Origin: Apostichopus japonicus
Taxonomy: Eukaryota; Echinodermata; Holothuroidea; Aspidochirotida; Stichopodidae
Assembly: GCF_037975245.1 (NCBI RefSeq)
Contig: NC_092562.1
Coordinates: 26,980,054 to 27,044,053 of the forward strand
DNA: 64,000 nucleotides
Direction of reading: 5' to 3'
Made by a program: the position numbers and the translations under genes. The notes beneath the pieces are model-generated. The model had not been told where the DNA came from. It saw nothing but the letters and a program-made list of their open reading frames with translations, and searched no databases. Position 1 is the stretch's first letter. Each line of letters opens with the position of its first letter. Below are positions 59,758 to 64,000 of the stretch, in pieces.

Positions 59758-60840
59758 AGAAAGATGCAGAAAGTACAACTCTTGGATTTACTTCTTTTTT
59801 ACCCAGAATATAATGGAGGCATAGTAATAAAAGGATTTTCGTTTTTCATGATTCGGGACTTCTTGATAGCTATGTTTCTCAGAATTTGTTTCTACTACTT
59901 AGAAAAGTTTTATACTTCAGCTTACAGATTATATAGCAGGTTACTTGAAATTAAAAGAAGTAATAATAATTAAGAAAGAAACTGTTTTTTTAATCAAAAT
60001 TCTATTTTTAATTTGTTTCCACATTACAATGTGTTCTTGTGCATTATTTTATACCAAAAATAATTTTGAAGCAGTTGCAAGTCATGTCCAGAAAGAAGAA
60101 ATACTTTTTTTTTACATATCAATCACATCATAATACTAAAGGTATTCCAGGCTTGGTAAAACCTGTGAGGTATGACCTGTTAGTAATAATGGCCACTTTG
60201 TATTGTGAAATATAAATTTCTTTCATTACGATTTACAAAGATGTAGACAAATTATGATTTTTACATAATTTACACTGTTACGATAACCTTGCACACATAT
60301 CACACAGTGTAAATTTTAATTTTTTTAAAGTTTAAGTGTAAAAAGAAATTTTGCATTTCTAATAGTGTTGTGGAACCTTAATGGCTTTAGATTAAAGGTT
60401 CATAAAACATGATAATTAGGTTTATATTTTCTTTCATTCTTCTGCTTCTATATTACATTAAACTGCTTATTGTATATTTTTTTATAGTTTGCTTTTGTTT
60501 CATATCTTCTAGCTTTTGCTTCAATTGATATATATATTTTATTTCATCATATTGTATTGAGAAATTACAGTAAAAAAAATGAAGATATATTTTTATTTTT
60601 TAGTTAGTTAGTTTTTTTAGTTTTATTAAAAGCCTGGCATCCAGAGCAGTTCTGAACACAGGGACCCATGACACTTTCTAAAGACATATTCAAAACCTTC
60701 CAACCTATGACATAAATTTTAGCATCAAGTTTTATTCCTACAGTTTAAAATGTTTCTTCATATTTTCTTCTTCCGTATACTACTTTTTTGCTTTTATTAT
60801 TTTTGTCTTCCAATTGCCATAATAAAATGTTATAAAATTA
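59758..60840 (+). other. Probable RPTP 3' UTR
   Basis: AT-rich sequence following the stop without further splice-flanked coding exons. A canonical AATAAA at about 60821 is the first strong polyadenylation signal and gives a 3' UTR near 1.1 kb. The end point is inferred. Confidence 0.5.
60821..60826 (+). terminator. Candidate polyadenylation signal AATAAA
   Basis: Canonical hexamer about 1.06 kb after the RPTP stop, within ATAATAAAATG. Other weaker AT-rich hexamers lie nearby, so use is not certain. Confidence 0.4.

Positions 60841-64000
<3,160 letters not shown>

Overview
The window is AT-rich, intron-rich animal genomic DNA. It carries one clearly recognisable gene, a two-domain receptor-type protein tyrosine phosphatase (RPTP) on the + strand, inside a landscape dominated by tandem repeats. 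The split phosphatase gene with GT-AG introns, the decayed non-LTR retrotransposon, a tRNA-headed SINE with an (ACTAA)n tail and TTAA-flanked MITE-like DNA point to an invertebrate metazoan. The overall style suggests an echinoderm or another invertebrate deuterostome, but that is inference and no sequence here proves it.

Layout. Bases 1-9300 are non-coding and repeat-rich: a foldback element with about 220-bp inverted arms (425-1725) holding a LINE 3' tail, a TTAA-flanked MITE-like element (1775-2161), a degenerate ~145-bp tandem repeat (2575-3260), a 146-bp tandem repeat (5773-6510) and a G-rich minisatellite (7040-7290). A decayed reverse transcriptase lies at 9317-10130. Three exon-like pieces at 10320-13256 include two that together encode a SANT/Myb-like W...F...PG...W pattern interrupted by two in-frame stops, so this is probably a pseudogene. 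A 65-bp satellite (about 56 copies, 13292-16950) follows directly. A possible exon sits at 17638-17750. An 858-bp satellite (18 full copies plus a left remnant) fills 19219-35965.

From 37289 to 59757, 18 exons join in one open frame with consistent splice phases. They encode a transmembrane helix, a basic juxtamembrane segment, a complete catalytic PTP domain D1 ([20 protein letters not shown]), a linker, and a second PTP domain D2 with WNE in place of WPD and [10 protein letters not shown] in place of [10 protein letters not shown]. The stop codon lies right after a C-terminal YANI. Only 644 codons are visible. The signal peptide, and all or most of the ectodomain, are not identified in the window. 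A probable 3' UTR runs to an AATAAA near 60821.

The most unusual feature is that the RPTP introns carry several unrelated tandem arrays. These are an 11-bp minisatellite with a 317-bp higher-order repeat (intron 4), a 92-bp array copied from the 3' end and splice donor of the exon immediately before it (intron 5), an (AT)n run (intron 12), and an ~83-bp GATC-rich array (intron 14). If the exon at 17638 belongs to this gene, the 858-bp satellite is intronic too. Bases 60840-64000 contain microsatellites and dispersed-repeat fragments but no gene I can support.
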